Positions 1 through 10,743 are shown, counted from the first letter of the stretch. The stretch is DNA of 64,000 nucleotides from Crambe crambe (GCA_963924555.1 OZ004590.1:6502001-6566000); one strand, 5' to 3'. Numbers and translations: made by a program. Notes: generated from the sequence alone by a model not told the origin.

Positions 1-3000
1 CCTGAAAGGTTTGAATACTATCTAAGTACCAATATCATATAATGGAACTTCATTTCTGTATAATTAGATAGTAATTCTTTCCTGCAACTCTGCTACTCTT
101 TCAACTTGAATATTTCGGCCTATGCAATGAGTGTGCTCACCAACATCGCTGTAGCAGCGAAGGAGGGTGCCGAGGGACAAAAGGAAAAGGAGAACATAGC
201 GGATATTGGATCCATGATATTGGAATCAGTAATGCTGATGGAGCAATTGGACGGAGAAAGTGATGTGACTCCATTTAAGGTAGTGTGAGACTACATTTTG
301 GTTCTAATCGCACTAAGAGTTGAGAGATATAGTTTGTGCTATGGTTGTCTTTACTATTGTTCCTAGGTACTGTTATCTTGTCTTGTATTGCTGGCTACCA
401 ACCACACAGTCAATGAAACAGCTCTGAGTGCAATGCTGACCATCCTGCCAAAACTCAACGGTCAGTAACACACAGAGTAATAATCATGGCTCTAAACACA
501 CCACTCCAAGCATACCACCCTTTGCTCTCCACTCTCGACAGGACCACAAGCTGTGATGGTGTGCCAGACGTTGGCTTCCATTGCTATCCATGCCCCAGGG
601 ACGTGGAATCATGTGACATCGAACCTACTGGAGTATCTGGATTCTAAAGTGGAAGACCGTCATGAGCTTATAGTAAGTAGGGAAAATAATGTTGTTGTTG
701 TTGTTATTGTTGTTGTTGTTTTTATTGTTGTTGGTGTTTTGCAGCTGCCTGTGTCTGCAGTGTTAATGCAGCTGCATCAGGGGGAGACCCATAGTCCCCA
801 GCGACAATACTTCCACAACCAAGTCTGTCCTTCCCTCCTCAAATGGGTGTGGCAACCAGGCCACTCCTCCAGGTTCTGGGTGGCCTACAAAGTAGCCAGA
901 AAGGCCTCCATGATGGTGCGTAATTACAGGGACATCCCCATGCCATGTGGAATTCTTTTTTTCTCTCTATTTCCTTCAAGGGATTTCATGAGCTGGCAGA
1001 GTCCATTTACTTCAAATTATCCAGAATGGTATGCAGCAAGCCACATCAAAGCATTCCTTCATTAATAAAGGGGTGCTTAGTGCTTCCTAATTAAGAGAAA
1101 CCCTGTCTAATTAGTCACAGTCATATATTTAATTATCATCCCCTTTAAGGTTACCACGGTGAAATTCCGGAACTGGTTGAATGCTCTGTACCAGTTCTCT
1201 CTCTCTCAGTCTCTTGTCTCTTCTGCTTCTTCTCCATCTGGTGACGATGATGACAGCACTCCTGCCTCCACCACAGACCTCATCCCCTCCCTCTGCAAGA
1301 CCTCGGCAATTGTGCACAATGCTATGATGCTCATTAAGGTGAGTGTGTAACTAGACCCTGAAATCCTACCACTTAAGAATTTTGTGTCGTAATATGAAAT
1401 TTAGGCATGAAGCATATCATATTTCATTTATTTACATATTTTTGTGGAACCTCACCTGTCCTCCCCCCCCCCCCCCCCCAGGCTTCAGATCCTGTATCCT
1501 CATTCCCCATGGAGTTCCTGAGTGTGCACACTAGCTGGCTGAACACTCACTACCAGCTGCTAGCCACCTGTGTCAGCTTCTACACATTGCCACCTCCAAG
1601 CTCAAGCCTAAGTCACTCCTTTGATAGAAAGGTTAGGTATCTACAACTAAGAGGGAGCCCCCATAATTAGTCCAATGGTTAGGTATCTACAACTAAGAGG
1701 GGGCCCCCATAATTAGTCCACTTTTGATGCTCATTGCATGCAATTGTGATGACTTATTGTTTGTTTGTGTGTTTGTTTACACTATGTAGCTTCGTATGTG
1801 TGTGATGCAATTTCAGTCAGTGTCGGAGCAGTACTCTGACCTTTACTTCTCACTCTTCGATGCCGACCCTTCCACTTTGGAGTATATTCTACTGTATCCT
1901 CGTTAAAAAGAGATGTGTGCATATTAAAGTCGGATAATAATATTATGGACACAGGAATTGTATGGATATTAACTATTCTTCTTCTTCTAGCAGTAATTGT
2001 TCAATCCAATGTACGTCATTGTACTCTTCATTCAAGTCCTCATATGCAGCATCCATGATGAAAGGATAGAACTCCTCTCCATTGCTGGATGCAGCTTGGC
2101 TTGGTTTTTCCTGGGTCCCTCCTCTGTATGGACAGAGCCGTAACGAGCACACGTGAGTCACCATGGTGGCGACATCTTTTCTGTTGCTCTCACTTGTTTT
2201 AGAAATGGGAGTGTTGACAGTGTAGTTCATGCCAAAGTCATCTCTTCCTGGTGCATTCACATAGAGTAAGCTCGAGCGAGAGCTGATGATGCTATCGGTC
2301 TTGAAGTTGCTACCGTACTCCACCAGGGATGCTAGATTGAGAACAAACTTCATGGAAAGCAGTCCATTGCTCTCTAGCCATCTACTTAAGGGCATTAACT
2401 GAAACGGATTTTTTGGTGTGTCTAACATGTGAAGAGTAATGTCAAGGCTGGCTGCTTTCTTCATCAGGAAATGGAGTGTAGCGTTGAAGTCTTTTTCTGA
2501 AGCTTCCTTTGATTGTGCTGATGGTAGGATGTGTAACGAAATTACGAGATCATGTGATCCAAGAGCACTCGTCTTCTCGATGAGACTGCTCAGGGTGAGT
2601 ATGCTATCATTGTAAAGATCTGCGGAATCATTCGTCAGCCGGATACCCGGGAAAAGATTAATGGCAGAACTGGCATCCACATACACCATCACGCTTTGCT
2701 GCTCCAACCACATCTTCTCATTTTTCAGGAAATTGACATCTTTGGCTGTGATGTAAGAGTAGTCCACCACGACAGAGTCGAAGTGCTGGATGAAAGTTGG
2801 TCGGAGTAAAATGCTGTGACGTATGGAATCACGAATATGCCTCATATGTAAAGTGATTCCTCTTGGTCTGAGCTTGGGTGGTGATTTTGGGATCAGTTTA
2901 ATAACTGTGTTTTGATCAATAGTCACTTTGAAGAGTCGCGTATCTCCTCCTGCTATGGTTGTGTTTGTGCTTTGACCGATATTGGCATTCTCAAACCCGT

Positions 3001-6000
3001 CTGGTAAGTAACCCACCATTCCTTTCTCCGACTGATCTATCATTACTTCACTCATGGAAGATATTTTTACATTTGGTGAAAGAAGCTTGAATGGTTGTTC
3101 CACCAGCAGTGGATTCGATACTAGAACCATGTACTCCCCGTTGCCAAGGAAATTAGCTACAATGCTCAAGTTGGCACTGCTGGAGAACAGCGTTGCCATG
3201 GTGAGTGTGCTATTTATGACCTTTTGGACAGATTCGAGGAGAGGATAAGGTGATACGAGAGTCATATCAATGGCATTGGTGGGAGAAGCTACTTGCTCAA
3301 GGGACACTCCAAACTTCGAAGCTAAAATGGTCAGTGTTCCACCTCCATCAAGTGTAACTACTATTGCCAGTGGAATAGATGAATCCAATTCAGCTACCAC
3401 TAGAGATTCCATTGAAGAGCCAATATAAACATCACATAAGCTCATGCTGTATATTTCAGTATAGACTGTCTTATCGCCAATCAGTTGAAATTTGGATCCA
3501 GCCGGCACGACTTTGCAGGATCTCTCATCAGCAGTGACGTTTAGGAGACCATTTTGAAACTTTTCCAACACACCTATCGAGAGCACTACATTCCCACCTT
3601 CCATTACGTACTGTTCCAAATTATCCGCCACCTCTGCTAAGTTGGAAGACAACTTTCCACCGATAAGGATAGTATTGTACTGTCGAAGCAACCAGACCGG
3701 AGCATCTGACAAAACCACATCCAGGCTATCTCCATACGGTGTGGAAGAGCTAATCCCGCTCTCATCATGAAAGTATGAAGCATCTTGGTAAGAAGGATAG
3801 ACCATTCTCAAGACTCCGTCGGTGAAGTAGTCTGCAGGAGAGTATGGTAAGTGACTCCACATTCGGTATACAGCTCCGTCCTTTAGCCTGGGAGCAGTCC
3901 ACCCAGAGAAGAAGTCCAAGTACAGAGCTATCGTTGGAACGTGCGTCCCGAGAGAAGGCATTTTCATTGACCACAAGTAAGCGTTGTGTTGGATAAGACC
4001 AATGGGACTGAGTGTACTGCTGTTATTGTTCTCCGTAAACCATCCATCTTCAAAGCTGACGTAAGCACTGTTGTACATCATCTGAGCATAGAGCAGCCTC
4101 TTCATAAGATTGAGAGATGTTCCACAACGTGGTCCAAATAGATCCTTCAAAGTATCGTTGTTTCCACACATATACTCGACTCTTTCATCTTCATACTTGG
4201 ACACACCTTTATCATTTCTCCTTCTCTTTCTCTTGCTTCCTGTCTGTGCTACCTCGTTGTTGTTCTTGGTGTAGACTTTGTGTCCAAAACGGTTGTAAAC
4301 TGACACATTTCCGAACCACAAGACCCCGTATTGCTTCCCAGCTCCTCGGATGAAGGAATACCTCAGTTGAGCATTGGGTCCATGTTGTGACGTCTCAGCA
4401 CCTGCTACTGTGTACAGACCTGACTTCAGTTGGTAGTGAGGGAAAGTACTACTGAGGAGTGTGGTCATTTTGGGACCCAAAATGTCCTCCATGGCTCTGA
4501 AGTACTCTCTGAACAGCAAGTATTGATCGAGTGGTTTCATATTTTGAGGGAGAGTCTCGATAAGAAATCCGCCAAAGTAATGCCCGTCTTGTTCCCCGTT
4601 GGCCATACCGAACCACCTCATGCTGAGCACTTCTTCCAAATATTTTAGAACTTCTTCGGGTGGACGAAAGCCAGCATTCACTGGACTGAAGCCATGCACG
4701 CTGGTGATGGATAAGCCTTTCAGTTTGATGTAATCGACGAATTCCTTGTAGTTGTCGGCAAACATGAAACCGGGATCTCTCGGCCAAACGATATTTCCGA
4801 GTGTTGTGTTTGGATTCAAGCAGTATTGATTGATGACTGTCGAGTAGTTGACTATCTTGTCCATGACCCGTAACGTTCTGAGCGTGGCAAACTGTGGTGT
4901 GTGTCCTAGATCCTCTTGAGTTGGGTGCTTGACGGCATATCTGTCGTAGTCTGGATTTTCCTTGGGGTTCAGACTGAAGGGATAGAGCCGAAGAGCAATA
5001 CAATGGACAGTTAGTATCACAATGACTAAGCAAAGAGTGTGGATGCTTGGAGCCATCTTTTATACAACTTGCTTTGAGTACAGATTCAAAGATTCAAATT
5101 TTTATAGATAAGAATCACGTGGTTCCTTGATTGTGGTTATGCTAAATAGATGCATGGCAAATTGTTTCGAAGCATAGATACAGGGACAGACCTTGACTGA
5201 AAACTGAATCCAGATTGCAGCAGTCTTGTATACTCATGGCCAGTGTAATCTCATCGATTTCTCTCTCTCGAAAACCATTAGTGAGGTGAGTAGCTGATGT
5301 CCACAAAGAGAGAAAAAAGATGATTCTCAACACTACTAACCACTTTAGCCCCGGGAAGGTCAGTACGCCAATAACCGATACACCCATCGGAGACGTTGAG
5401 ATCACTGATAACTTCAACACGAACTACCTCTTAGGGAAGGCCTGCAGATCAATCTTTCAACATTCACAGGTATGTGTACACTCTTAAGCCTAATTAATCA
5501 TGTGATGTGTGTCACTTCTACAGATGATGTCAACTTCTCTTCAATCATTACCTTTCAGTGACGAGGTAGCTATATTAAGAACTTGCTTTTCCCTTTGGAT
5601 GGGTGTGTTATGCTAATGTCAATTTCTTGCATCATCTGATGCAGACAATTAGGGTTCCATACTGGCAATATAGTAACCAATTGAATGAATTCTCTCGCAA
5701 ATGCAGCATGCAACTCTCCTGATAGACTGCTCGAGACTGATTCTTCAAGTTCCCATACAGCTGCCAAAATACTTCTTCACATCTGTCCAAGTGACCAATG
5801 TCAAGGTAGACTAAGAGAATGTCATGCTCTATATATAAATATTGATAAGATATTCTTTAATGCAGTTGGCTCTCTCTCCTCCTCTCCCACCTTCTGGTCA
5901 ACGTGTCTCCCTCAACATCAATAACCATCTCACTCTTAAAGTAGAGGGGATAGTGGAACACTCCAGCTGCAATAAAGCCAGTATGTGAAAACAAACCTAA

Positions 6001-7050
6001 TGTGTTCACTTGGGTATGTATTCACTTGGGGTGTTTTCTCATGTGTTCACTTGGGTATGTTGTGCATGTGTTCACTTGGGTATATATTCACTTGGGATGT
6101 GTATTTCTCATGTGTTCACTTGGGTATGTATTCAGGGGCTGATACAGGGGAGGTGGATGGGATGGCTTACTAATCACACCCACTTTTCAATTTCATTTTG
6201 CTTGCCAACAGTAACTAAGCAAACAGGTAGCAGAAAGAAGCACGAGTTTGATAGTTAGCTAGCAACAGCTGGTATAGCTATACATCCAAAAAGTGTGTGG
6301 TTAGGCAAAAGTGGGCATGGTCATGCAAGCATTTTTCCGTGCACCTCAAAGATAGGTTCCATATTACCTAAATAGCCACCCCCCATTCCAAATCCTGGAT
6401 CAGCCCCTGGTATTCACTTAGGATGTGTATTTCTCATGTGTTCACTTGGGTATGTTATGCATGTGTTCACTTGAGTGTGTTCACTTGGGTGTGTTCACTT
6501 GGGGTGTGTGTTTCTCATGTGTTCACTTGGGTGTGTTCACTTGGGGTGTGTTCACTTGGGGTGTGTGTTTCTCATGTGTTCAATTGCTTATGGGGTATGT
6601 ATGTGTTTCTTAGAACTTTTTAGATCTCCAACTGCTGTAAAGATTGGAGTTAGCCCTAAACTGGATAAGCTTTTCAGCAACGATAGTAAGGTACAGCGAG
6701 TGTTTGAGTTGCTATTCTCAAGTATTAGTGTCTGGGTTGCTGTAATAGGATTGTTTTTGTCACAACAGGTACCAGAATTGAGTGCACTTGAAAGAACTGA
6801 GGCAGTGGAGAAGGATTACTTCCAGGCTCAGTTTCTCCTCACTCTCCCAGCTGCTGGCTACTACAGTGTCCATATAGATGCCAGGTTGCTTGATAATGAG
6901 GGAAAGAAGTGGCATGCAGGTCACAAGGCCAAGATGGCAGTGGTTGTGGACAGTGAAGAGAACTTCAAGCAGAAACAGAGAGATGCCCCTGCACATCAAT
7001 CATCTGGAGGAAAGGGGAGTGGTACCAGCCACACACATAAGAACACTTAA
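1..7050 (+). CDS. INTS7: Integrator complex subunit 7 (3' part; 5' end outside window)
   Basis: Integrator acts in the nucleus on RNA polymerase II transcripts, cleaving snRNA 3' ends and attenuating paused polymerase; INTS7 is a helical-repeat scaffold subunit. The reading is built from about 15 exons, the clearest near 106-285, 370-460, 541-672, 744-915, 1150-1339, 1482-1632, 1790-1893, 5350-5468, 5866-5980, 6614-6690 and 6769-7050. Marker stretches that match my memory of vertebrate INTS7 are FRNWLNALYQFSLSQSL, LPKYFFTSVQVTNVKLAL, LTLKVEGIVEHS, KLFRSPTAVKIGV and DYFQAQFLLTLPAAGYYSVH, followed by a Gln/Ser-rich tail and a stop at 7048-7050. The intron from about 1893 to 5221 contains a whole gene on the other strand. 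Exon edges around 5221-5285 and 5640-5760 are uncertain. AP4S1 starts 127 bp downstream on the same strand. Confidence 0.85.
1630..1726. repeat. 48-bp direct duplication at an INTS7 exon/intron edge
   Basis: The block beginning GTTAGGTATCTACAACTAAG and ending in AATTAGTCCA occurs twice back to back with one base change. The first copy starts just after the presumed donor of the exon ending near 1632, so two near-identical donor-like GTTAGGTAT contexts are present. Confidence 0.7.
1973..5056 (-). CDS. Intronless secreted protein of 1027 aa, glycoside-hydrolase-like organisation (function unknown)
   Basis: I do not recognise this gene by name. It is one uninterrupted frame from a good ATG at 5056. 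Residues 1-22 look like a signal peptide, there is no later membrane segment, and many N-x-S/T sites suggest secretion and glycosylation. Residues 90-400 are rich in Trp, Tyr, Phe and Asp with motifs such as NGEQDGHYFGGF (153-164), GVLWFGN (244-250) and YVSFEDGWF (333-341), in the style of a TIM-barrel carbohydrate-active enzyme. Residues about 443-500 (TILIGGKL, YVMEGGNVVLS) resemble the glutamine-amidotransferase-like domain that follows the barrel in some beta-galactosidase-type enzymes. A basic run SKRKRRRN (274-281) could be a proprotein cleavage site. The C-terminus is acidic (LLLEEEE). It lies wholly inside an INTS7 intron on the opposite strand. The enzyme class is inference; the open frame and signal peptide are seen. 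Confidence 0.8.
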   Translation of the reverse strand: MAPSIHTLCLVIVILTVHCIALRLYPFSLNPKENPDYDRYAVKHPTQEDLGHTPQFATLRTLRVMDKIVNYSTVINQYCLNPNTTLGNIVWPRDPGFMFADNYKEFVDYIKLKGLSITSVHGFSPVNAGFRPPEEVLKYLEEVLSMRWFGMANGEQDGHYFGGFLIETLPQNMKPLDQYLLFREYFRAMEDILGPKMTTLLSSTFPHYQLKSGLYTVAGAETSQHGPNAQLRYSFIRGAGKQYGVLWFGNVSVYNRFGHKVYTKNNNEVAQTGSKRKRRRNDKGVSKYEDERVEYMCGNNDTLKDLFGPRCGTSLNLMKRLLYAQMMYNSAYVSFEDGWFTENNNSSTLSPIGLIQHNAYLWSMKMPSLGTHVPTIALYLDFFSGWTAPRLKDGAVYRMWSHLPYSPADYFTDGVLRMVYPSYQDASYFHDESGISSSTPYGDSLDVVLSDAPVWLLRQYNTILIGGKLSSNLAEVADNLEQYVMEGGNVVLSIGVLEKFQNGLLNVTADERSCKVVPAGSKFQLIGDKTVYTEIYSMSLCDVYIGSSMESLVVAELDSSIPLAIVVTLDGGGTLTILASKFGVSLEQVASPTNAIDMTLVSPYPLLESVQKVINSTLTMATLFSSSANLSIVANFLGNGEYMVLVSNPLLVEQPFKLLSPNVKISSMSEVMIDQSEKGMVGYLPDGFENANIGQSTNTTIAGGDTRLFKVTIDQNTVIKLIPKSPPKLRPRGITLHMRHIRDSIRHSILLRPTFIQHFDSVVVDYSYITAKDVNFLKNEKMWLEQQSVMVYVDASSAINLFPGIRLTNDSADLYNDSILTLSSLIEKTSALGSHDLVISLHILPSAQSKEASEKDFNATLHFLMKKAASLDITLHMLDTPKNPFQLMPLSRWLESNGLLSMKFVLNLASLVEYGSNFKTDSIISSRSSLLYVNAPGRDDFGMNYTVNTPISKTSESNRKDVATMVTHVCSLRLCPYRGGTQEKPSQAASSNGEEFYPFIMDAAYEDLNEEYNDVHWIEQLLLEEEE
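5998..6600. repeat. Minisatellite of TGTTCACTTGGGTATG-type units in an INTS7 intron
   Basis: Units around 17-18 bp, and longer composites ending in TTTCTCATG, repeat many times in the intron before the exon at 6614. The array is split into two blocks by an inserted terminal-inverted-repeat element (6133-6409). Frames across it are open in all phases and give Cys/Leu-rich pseudo-ORFs; these are not genes. Confidence 0.85.
6133..6409. mobile_element. 277-bp non-autonomous TIR element inserted into the minisatellite
   Basis: The element begins CAGGGGCTGATACAGG and ends CCTGGATCAGCCCCTG, which are inverted repeats with one mismatch. It is flanked on both sides by GTATT (6128-6132 and 6410-6414), a likely 5-bp target duplication. 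The CAGGGGC ends recall hAT-type termini, but an 8-bp duplication is not seen, so the superfamily is left open. It contains no coding sequence. Confidence 0.7.
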
Positions 7051-7177
7051 CCATCAATTTTTCAAAGAGATTATGTTAAAATGACGACCTCTTACCTACT
7101 TTCAACGCCGCGCGAGCCACTAATAAGATCTTGTTTATGACGGACTTCTTACCTACTCTTTTTTTTTTTTGTCCATC

Positions 7178-7939
7178 ATGCTGAGGTTCGTCCTCCTTGT
7201 AAATAAACAAGGCCAGACCAGGCTTAGCCAATACTATAGCTACATCCCTGTGGAAGAGAGAGTCACTACAGAGGCAGATATAGTGAGAAAATGTCTATCT
7301 AGAAACGAAGATGCTGTGAGTTCAAGTTTAATATGCTGACCAAACCTCGGGCTCTATTCTCCTGTTTCGATTTTCAGTGTTCTTTCATGGAGTATAAGAA
7401 CTTTAAAGTGGTGTATCGTAGATATGCTTCACTCTACTTCATCATAGGAATAGACAGTGAAGAGGTAATGGAGATGATTGGACATACAGACTAGGCTTCA
7501 CTCTTTGTATTGTGTTGCTATTGCAGAATGAACTGAGTATAGTGGAATTCATCCACAACATAGTGGAGACTTTTGACCGTTACTTTGAAAGTGTGGTAAG
7601 AAGGTTAACCTGTGCTTATTTTTTAAAATCACCATCTTTTTTTCTCTCTAGTGTGAGCTGGATGTATCCTGAATACTTGTAGGGTATAGGTAGTACGGGT
7701 GGGTTTCCTGGTTACCTGGCCTGGATGGCCTAGCTCACAATACAAGCTATTAGGGTAGAATGGTAAGGAACACACAAAAAATATTGAGGCATCTCCTTGA
7801 CTCAAGGCTTCAGATCATGTTCAACATAGACAAAGCTCACATGATTCTCGACGAGATGATCATGAATGGACACATTACTGAGACCAATAGGAACAGAGTA
7901 TTAGCACCCGTAGCTGTGATAGAAAAATCCTTAAAATGA
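7178..7939 (+). CDS. AP4S1: AP-4 complex subunit sigma
   Basis: Small subunit of the AP-4 adaptor, which sorts cargo at the trans-Golgi network and pairs with epsilon, beta-4 and mu-4. Five exons fit in frame: 7178-7315, 7378-7464, 7527-7595, 7652-7663 and 7814-7939, giving 143 aa, against about 144 in human. Family signatures are [20 protein letters not shown] at the start, [42 protein letters not shown], and [20 protein letters not shown] followed by [18 protein letters not shown] and the final block fit AP-4 better than AP-1 or AP-2 sigma. The fourth exon is only 12 nt and encodes CELD. The gene converges with IQCB1, only 82 bp from its 3' end. Confidence 0.93.
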
Positions 7940-8021
7940 TCATTTTTTTCATATTTTTTACCACCTCTTTGTAATTGTGTGAATTTAAAAAGATGTGTTA
8001 AAAGTGGAGTGTTAAAATAAT

Positions 8022-9815
8022 TCAGAGAGTAAGTTCATGATCAAAAGGATCCTTTTTCCACCAAGGTGAGTTCATGGCCTTCATCTCTTCTCTGTGAGCA
8101 GTCCTTGCCATCTTTGCTATGTTTGAGGAACTGGATGAAAAGTCCTCTGCAATACTGGCAGAAGTATACGAGTCGTTTAGTGAAGGGGCACTCAACAGAA
8201 GCTCACAGTTTCTGTCGAGCTTGGAGAGGAGCAGCTGGAGATGTTCATCTTGTCTTCTCTGGTTTTCCCTTGAGAGACAGAATTCCTCATATAACCTTTG
8301 ACCTTTGTGGTGGAGTTCTGAGATTTCTTGTTGCGTACTATACTTATTTGGTGGTCGTGTTTCTTTGTACCTTGTAATTTCCAGCTGCAACATTTGTCTT
8401 GTGGGTCCACGAATATCAGGCAAGGCTTCAAATTTTCCCACAATCCTACTCTTCTTCCTTTCAAGATACTTGCGAAAGTATCTTTGGATGGAAATGATAC
8501 TTTTCAGTTTCAAGGCCTTTGATTTCACTTCGCCATATTGAGATCGCACTCTCCAGGCTCTCCAAATTGACTGAATCTTGACTGCAGCTTCATTTTCCTG
8601 CATACGAATGAAAGTTTGCAGTTCTGATGCTGGTAATTGCTCATAAAGAGACATTTGCTTCTCGTGGAAAGCTAGCTGGGTGCTCTGTAAGTTATTTTTC
8701 TTGAAACTTGTAACCATTGTCATCTTCTCTTGAACTTCTTTCTCCCTCAACTTCTCAGCTTTCTTTCTCCGATACAGTTGCTGGAATTTCTGAATGCCCT
8801 TCTTCATTTTCACAACTCTTCTCCTACCGACATATCCTTTCCAAGCAGCCTGGATCATAAGAGCTGCTTTGTGTTTCTCTTCCACACCTTCCCTCCCTGT
8901 CCGGGATTCAAGCTCAGAGATCAAATATTTCTCAGCAGGTCCTATTTCAGAATCAGAAGATGTCCATTTTCTTACCAGCATTAACAGACTGGAGTAGCTA
9001 GTGCTCAAAGAATCCAGAATGTGTGGTACAAGCAAAAAGAACTGAGCCAGTAACCTCAAGGATAATAAGGCATTCTTTTGCTCCTCACCCGATAGTTTGT
9101 AGACCAGTTCGTCCAGAATGACAGTGATGGCAGTGTGAGGAAGAGATGCTGTAGAAGGTTTGTCTGTCAGTATCAAACTTTCCAGAGCAGTCAGGATCAT
9201 GTGACTGTATATGTGATGATCTGTGATTATCATGTGAAGGAGGTAAGGGGATTGAAGTGTGCGAAAGATGCACTGTTTGTGGTTTGCACACACCCACAGA
9301 AGCGAGTCAAGAACTTTCTTGAAACACTCTGGGAAGTTCACCCCTGCTTTATCTTGGTTTGCATCTACAGTTTCAAGTATGTTATTGGCCAGTATCAGAA
9401 GTGAATCTGCGGTAGTTGGAAGTATTATGTCATAGTATTCCTTGACTTGCTCAGGATCAATGTTGCTTTTCGATGCCAAGTTTGTTGGTTCCCTGGGGGC
9501 TATACTGGCCACTATGGAAGCCAATGTCACAGCAAGGTTAGTCAGTTTTCTCCAACCGTCCAGTTCACTGGAGAAGTCATTACGAAGAATTTCAATGATG
9601 AGGTGTATCAAATCACATTGCCATATCTGGTGTCTGAGAAGAGACAGCTCCCTTGTACTGAGATCTCGAGATTCTAAACAGGACAACAACCTCAAGAGGT
9701 TTGCTAAGATGACAGGACCTTCGGAAGTTGAGGTTTTGAGGGCAATATCTTGCACAATAACCTGACATTCTCGAAAATCAAGTTTAGGAGTCTTAGTTCT
9801 GCTGTTTTCCATCAT
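8022..9815 (-). CDS. IQCB1: IQ motif-containing protein B1 / nephrocystin-5
   Basis: Ciliary transition-zone and centrosomal protein that binds calmodulin through IQ motifs and works with CEP290. One continuous frame of about 597 aa, close to human (598 aa). The N-terminal half is helical, armadillo-like. IQ motifs follow: MIQAAWKGYVGRRR near residue 318, KIQSIWRAWRVRSQYG near 408 and SIQRYFRKYLERKK near 440. The C-terminal end carries APSLNDS and MNSPWWKKDP, matching a conserved PWWKK close to the human C-terminus. The start used is the ATG at 9815; one more ATG follows directly. It has no introns although its neighbours have several. It is divergent from CINP, with 120 bp between the two start codons. 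Confidence 0.93.
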   Translation of the reverse strand: MMENSRTKTPKLDFRECQVIVQDIALKTSTSEGPVILANLLRLLSCLESRDLSTRELSLLRHQIWQCDLIHLIIEILRNDFSSELDGWRKLTNLAVTLASIVASIAPREPTNLASKSNIDPEQVKEYYDIILPTTADSLLILANNILETVDANQDKAGVNFPECFKKVLDSLLWVCANHKQCIFRTLQSPYLLHMIITDHHIYSHMILTALESLILTDKPSTASLPHTAITVILDELVYKLSGEEQKNALLSLRLLAQFFLLVPHILDSLSTSYSSLLMLVRKWTSSDSEIGPAEKYLISELESRTGREGVEEKHKAALMIQAAWKGYVGRRRVVKMKKGIQKFQQLYRRKKAEKLREKEVQEKMTMVTSFKKNNLQSTQLAFHEKQMSLYEQLPASELQTFIRMQENEAAVKIQSIWRAWRVRSQYGEVKSKALKLKSIISIQRYFRKYLERKKSRIVGKFEALPDIRGPTRQMLQLEITRYKETRPPNKYSTQQEISELHHKGQRLYEEFCLSRENQRRQDEHLQLLLSKLDRNCELLLSAPSLNDSYTSASIAEDFSSSSSNIAKMARTAHREEMKAMNSPWWKKDPFDHELTL

Positions 9816-9935
9816 CAACCGATACTATACATTGGAGTAGAAGCCATCTGATCTCGTATTATAGTTTGAAATATTTCTATTTAGAGCACATCGTTACAGT
9901 TGAACCTAAGCGTCTGTCGACCCTTTACCCGAAGT
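9816..9935. promoter_or_regulatory. Shared bidirectional promoter IQCB1/CINP
   Basis: 120 bp separate the two divergent start codons, so both promoters and 5' leaders must share this stretch. It holds GTCTGTCGACCCTTTACC at about 9911-9928, just upstream of the CINP ATG. The core GACCCTTTACC recurs near other gene starts in this window. Confidence 0.6.
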
Positions 9936-10743
9936 ATGTCTGTTCTTAGTCCAGATGCAAGTGACATTGGAGACCAGGTATTATGCCACAGAGTGAAGGA
10001 GTGTTGCAAGCATCTACACAGCAATGTCCAGAAGTGGAAAGAGCTGAGTAGTAAAGGATTTGATGTGATCAACCAGATAGTCAATTTAACAATACAACTC
10101 AAGTATTAAAAAAATTAATGTTGAAATTTTCTACAATAGCTATATTTTATGCTACTTCTTTTCAATAGGTACACCCAAGATACTACAAATTATGGCTCCC
10201 TCCATACATCACTACCTTTGCTCTCCAATAAGCTAGGATCCAAGGCAATTTCAGACAGAGAAAATCTCTTCCTTCAGCTGAGAGAAATCAGAGACAACTT
10301 GGTCTGTATTTTTAGTTTTATTATCACTGAAAATCATTTGTTGTACAGTTGCAGGTAGTTGAGAAAATGGGATCTCTAGTGGGGAACTTGAGGAGTGTGG
10401 TGGATCTATCTCTTGTGAGAGATAGGGCCAAGAAACCACTCTTTATAACATTACCACCTTCGATGTTTGGTAAAACTCAATCATCAACTATGTACCTCAC
10501 TGAACTTATTATTATTAATCACTAGGGGTTTACTCCGAGGAACTGTATCGTGCTTACAGTCAAGAACTGTCCACTAGAGAAAGCATAATCAAAGACCTGC
10601 TCACTCAAGAAGACAGGGACACGCTAACCGTGTACCTCTCTTGTTGGCTACAAGAGCCTTATATCACTACCAATGTGAACGACAACTTAGAAGTCCTCCT
10701 CTTTGAGTGTGGCTTGCACACCAACAGAAACCCAAAGTCATAA
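9936..10743 (+). CDS. CINP: Cyclin-dependent kinase 2-interacting protein
   Basis: CINP links CDK2/Cdc7 at replication origins, takes part in ATR checkpoint signalling and has been tied to ribosome assembly factors. Four exons: 9936-10102, 10169-10301, 10349-10469, 10526-10743. Recognised by a coiled-coil N-terminal half (NVQKWKELSSKGFDVINQIVNL, cf. the LILKWETLNDAGF region in human) and the conserved C-terminal box with YSEELYRAYSQELSTRESI and LTVYLSCWLQEPYI. An upstream in-frame TTG at 9900 exists, but the first ATG is at 9936 and fits the usual length (~210 aa). It converges with LRR1, 121 bp away. Confidence 0.9.

Noticed and set aside
553-1065. 170-aa frame with a poly-Val stretch
   Set aside because: It reads across two INTS7 exons and the GTT-rich intron between them.
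5985-6623. Several Cys/His/Leu-rich small ORFs with CVHLGMLCMCS-like repeats
   Set aside because: All come from the TGTTCACTTGGG minisatellite in an INTS7 intron, open in every frame.
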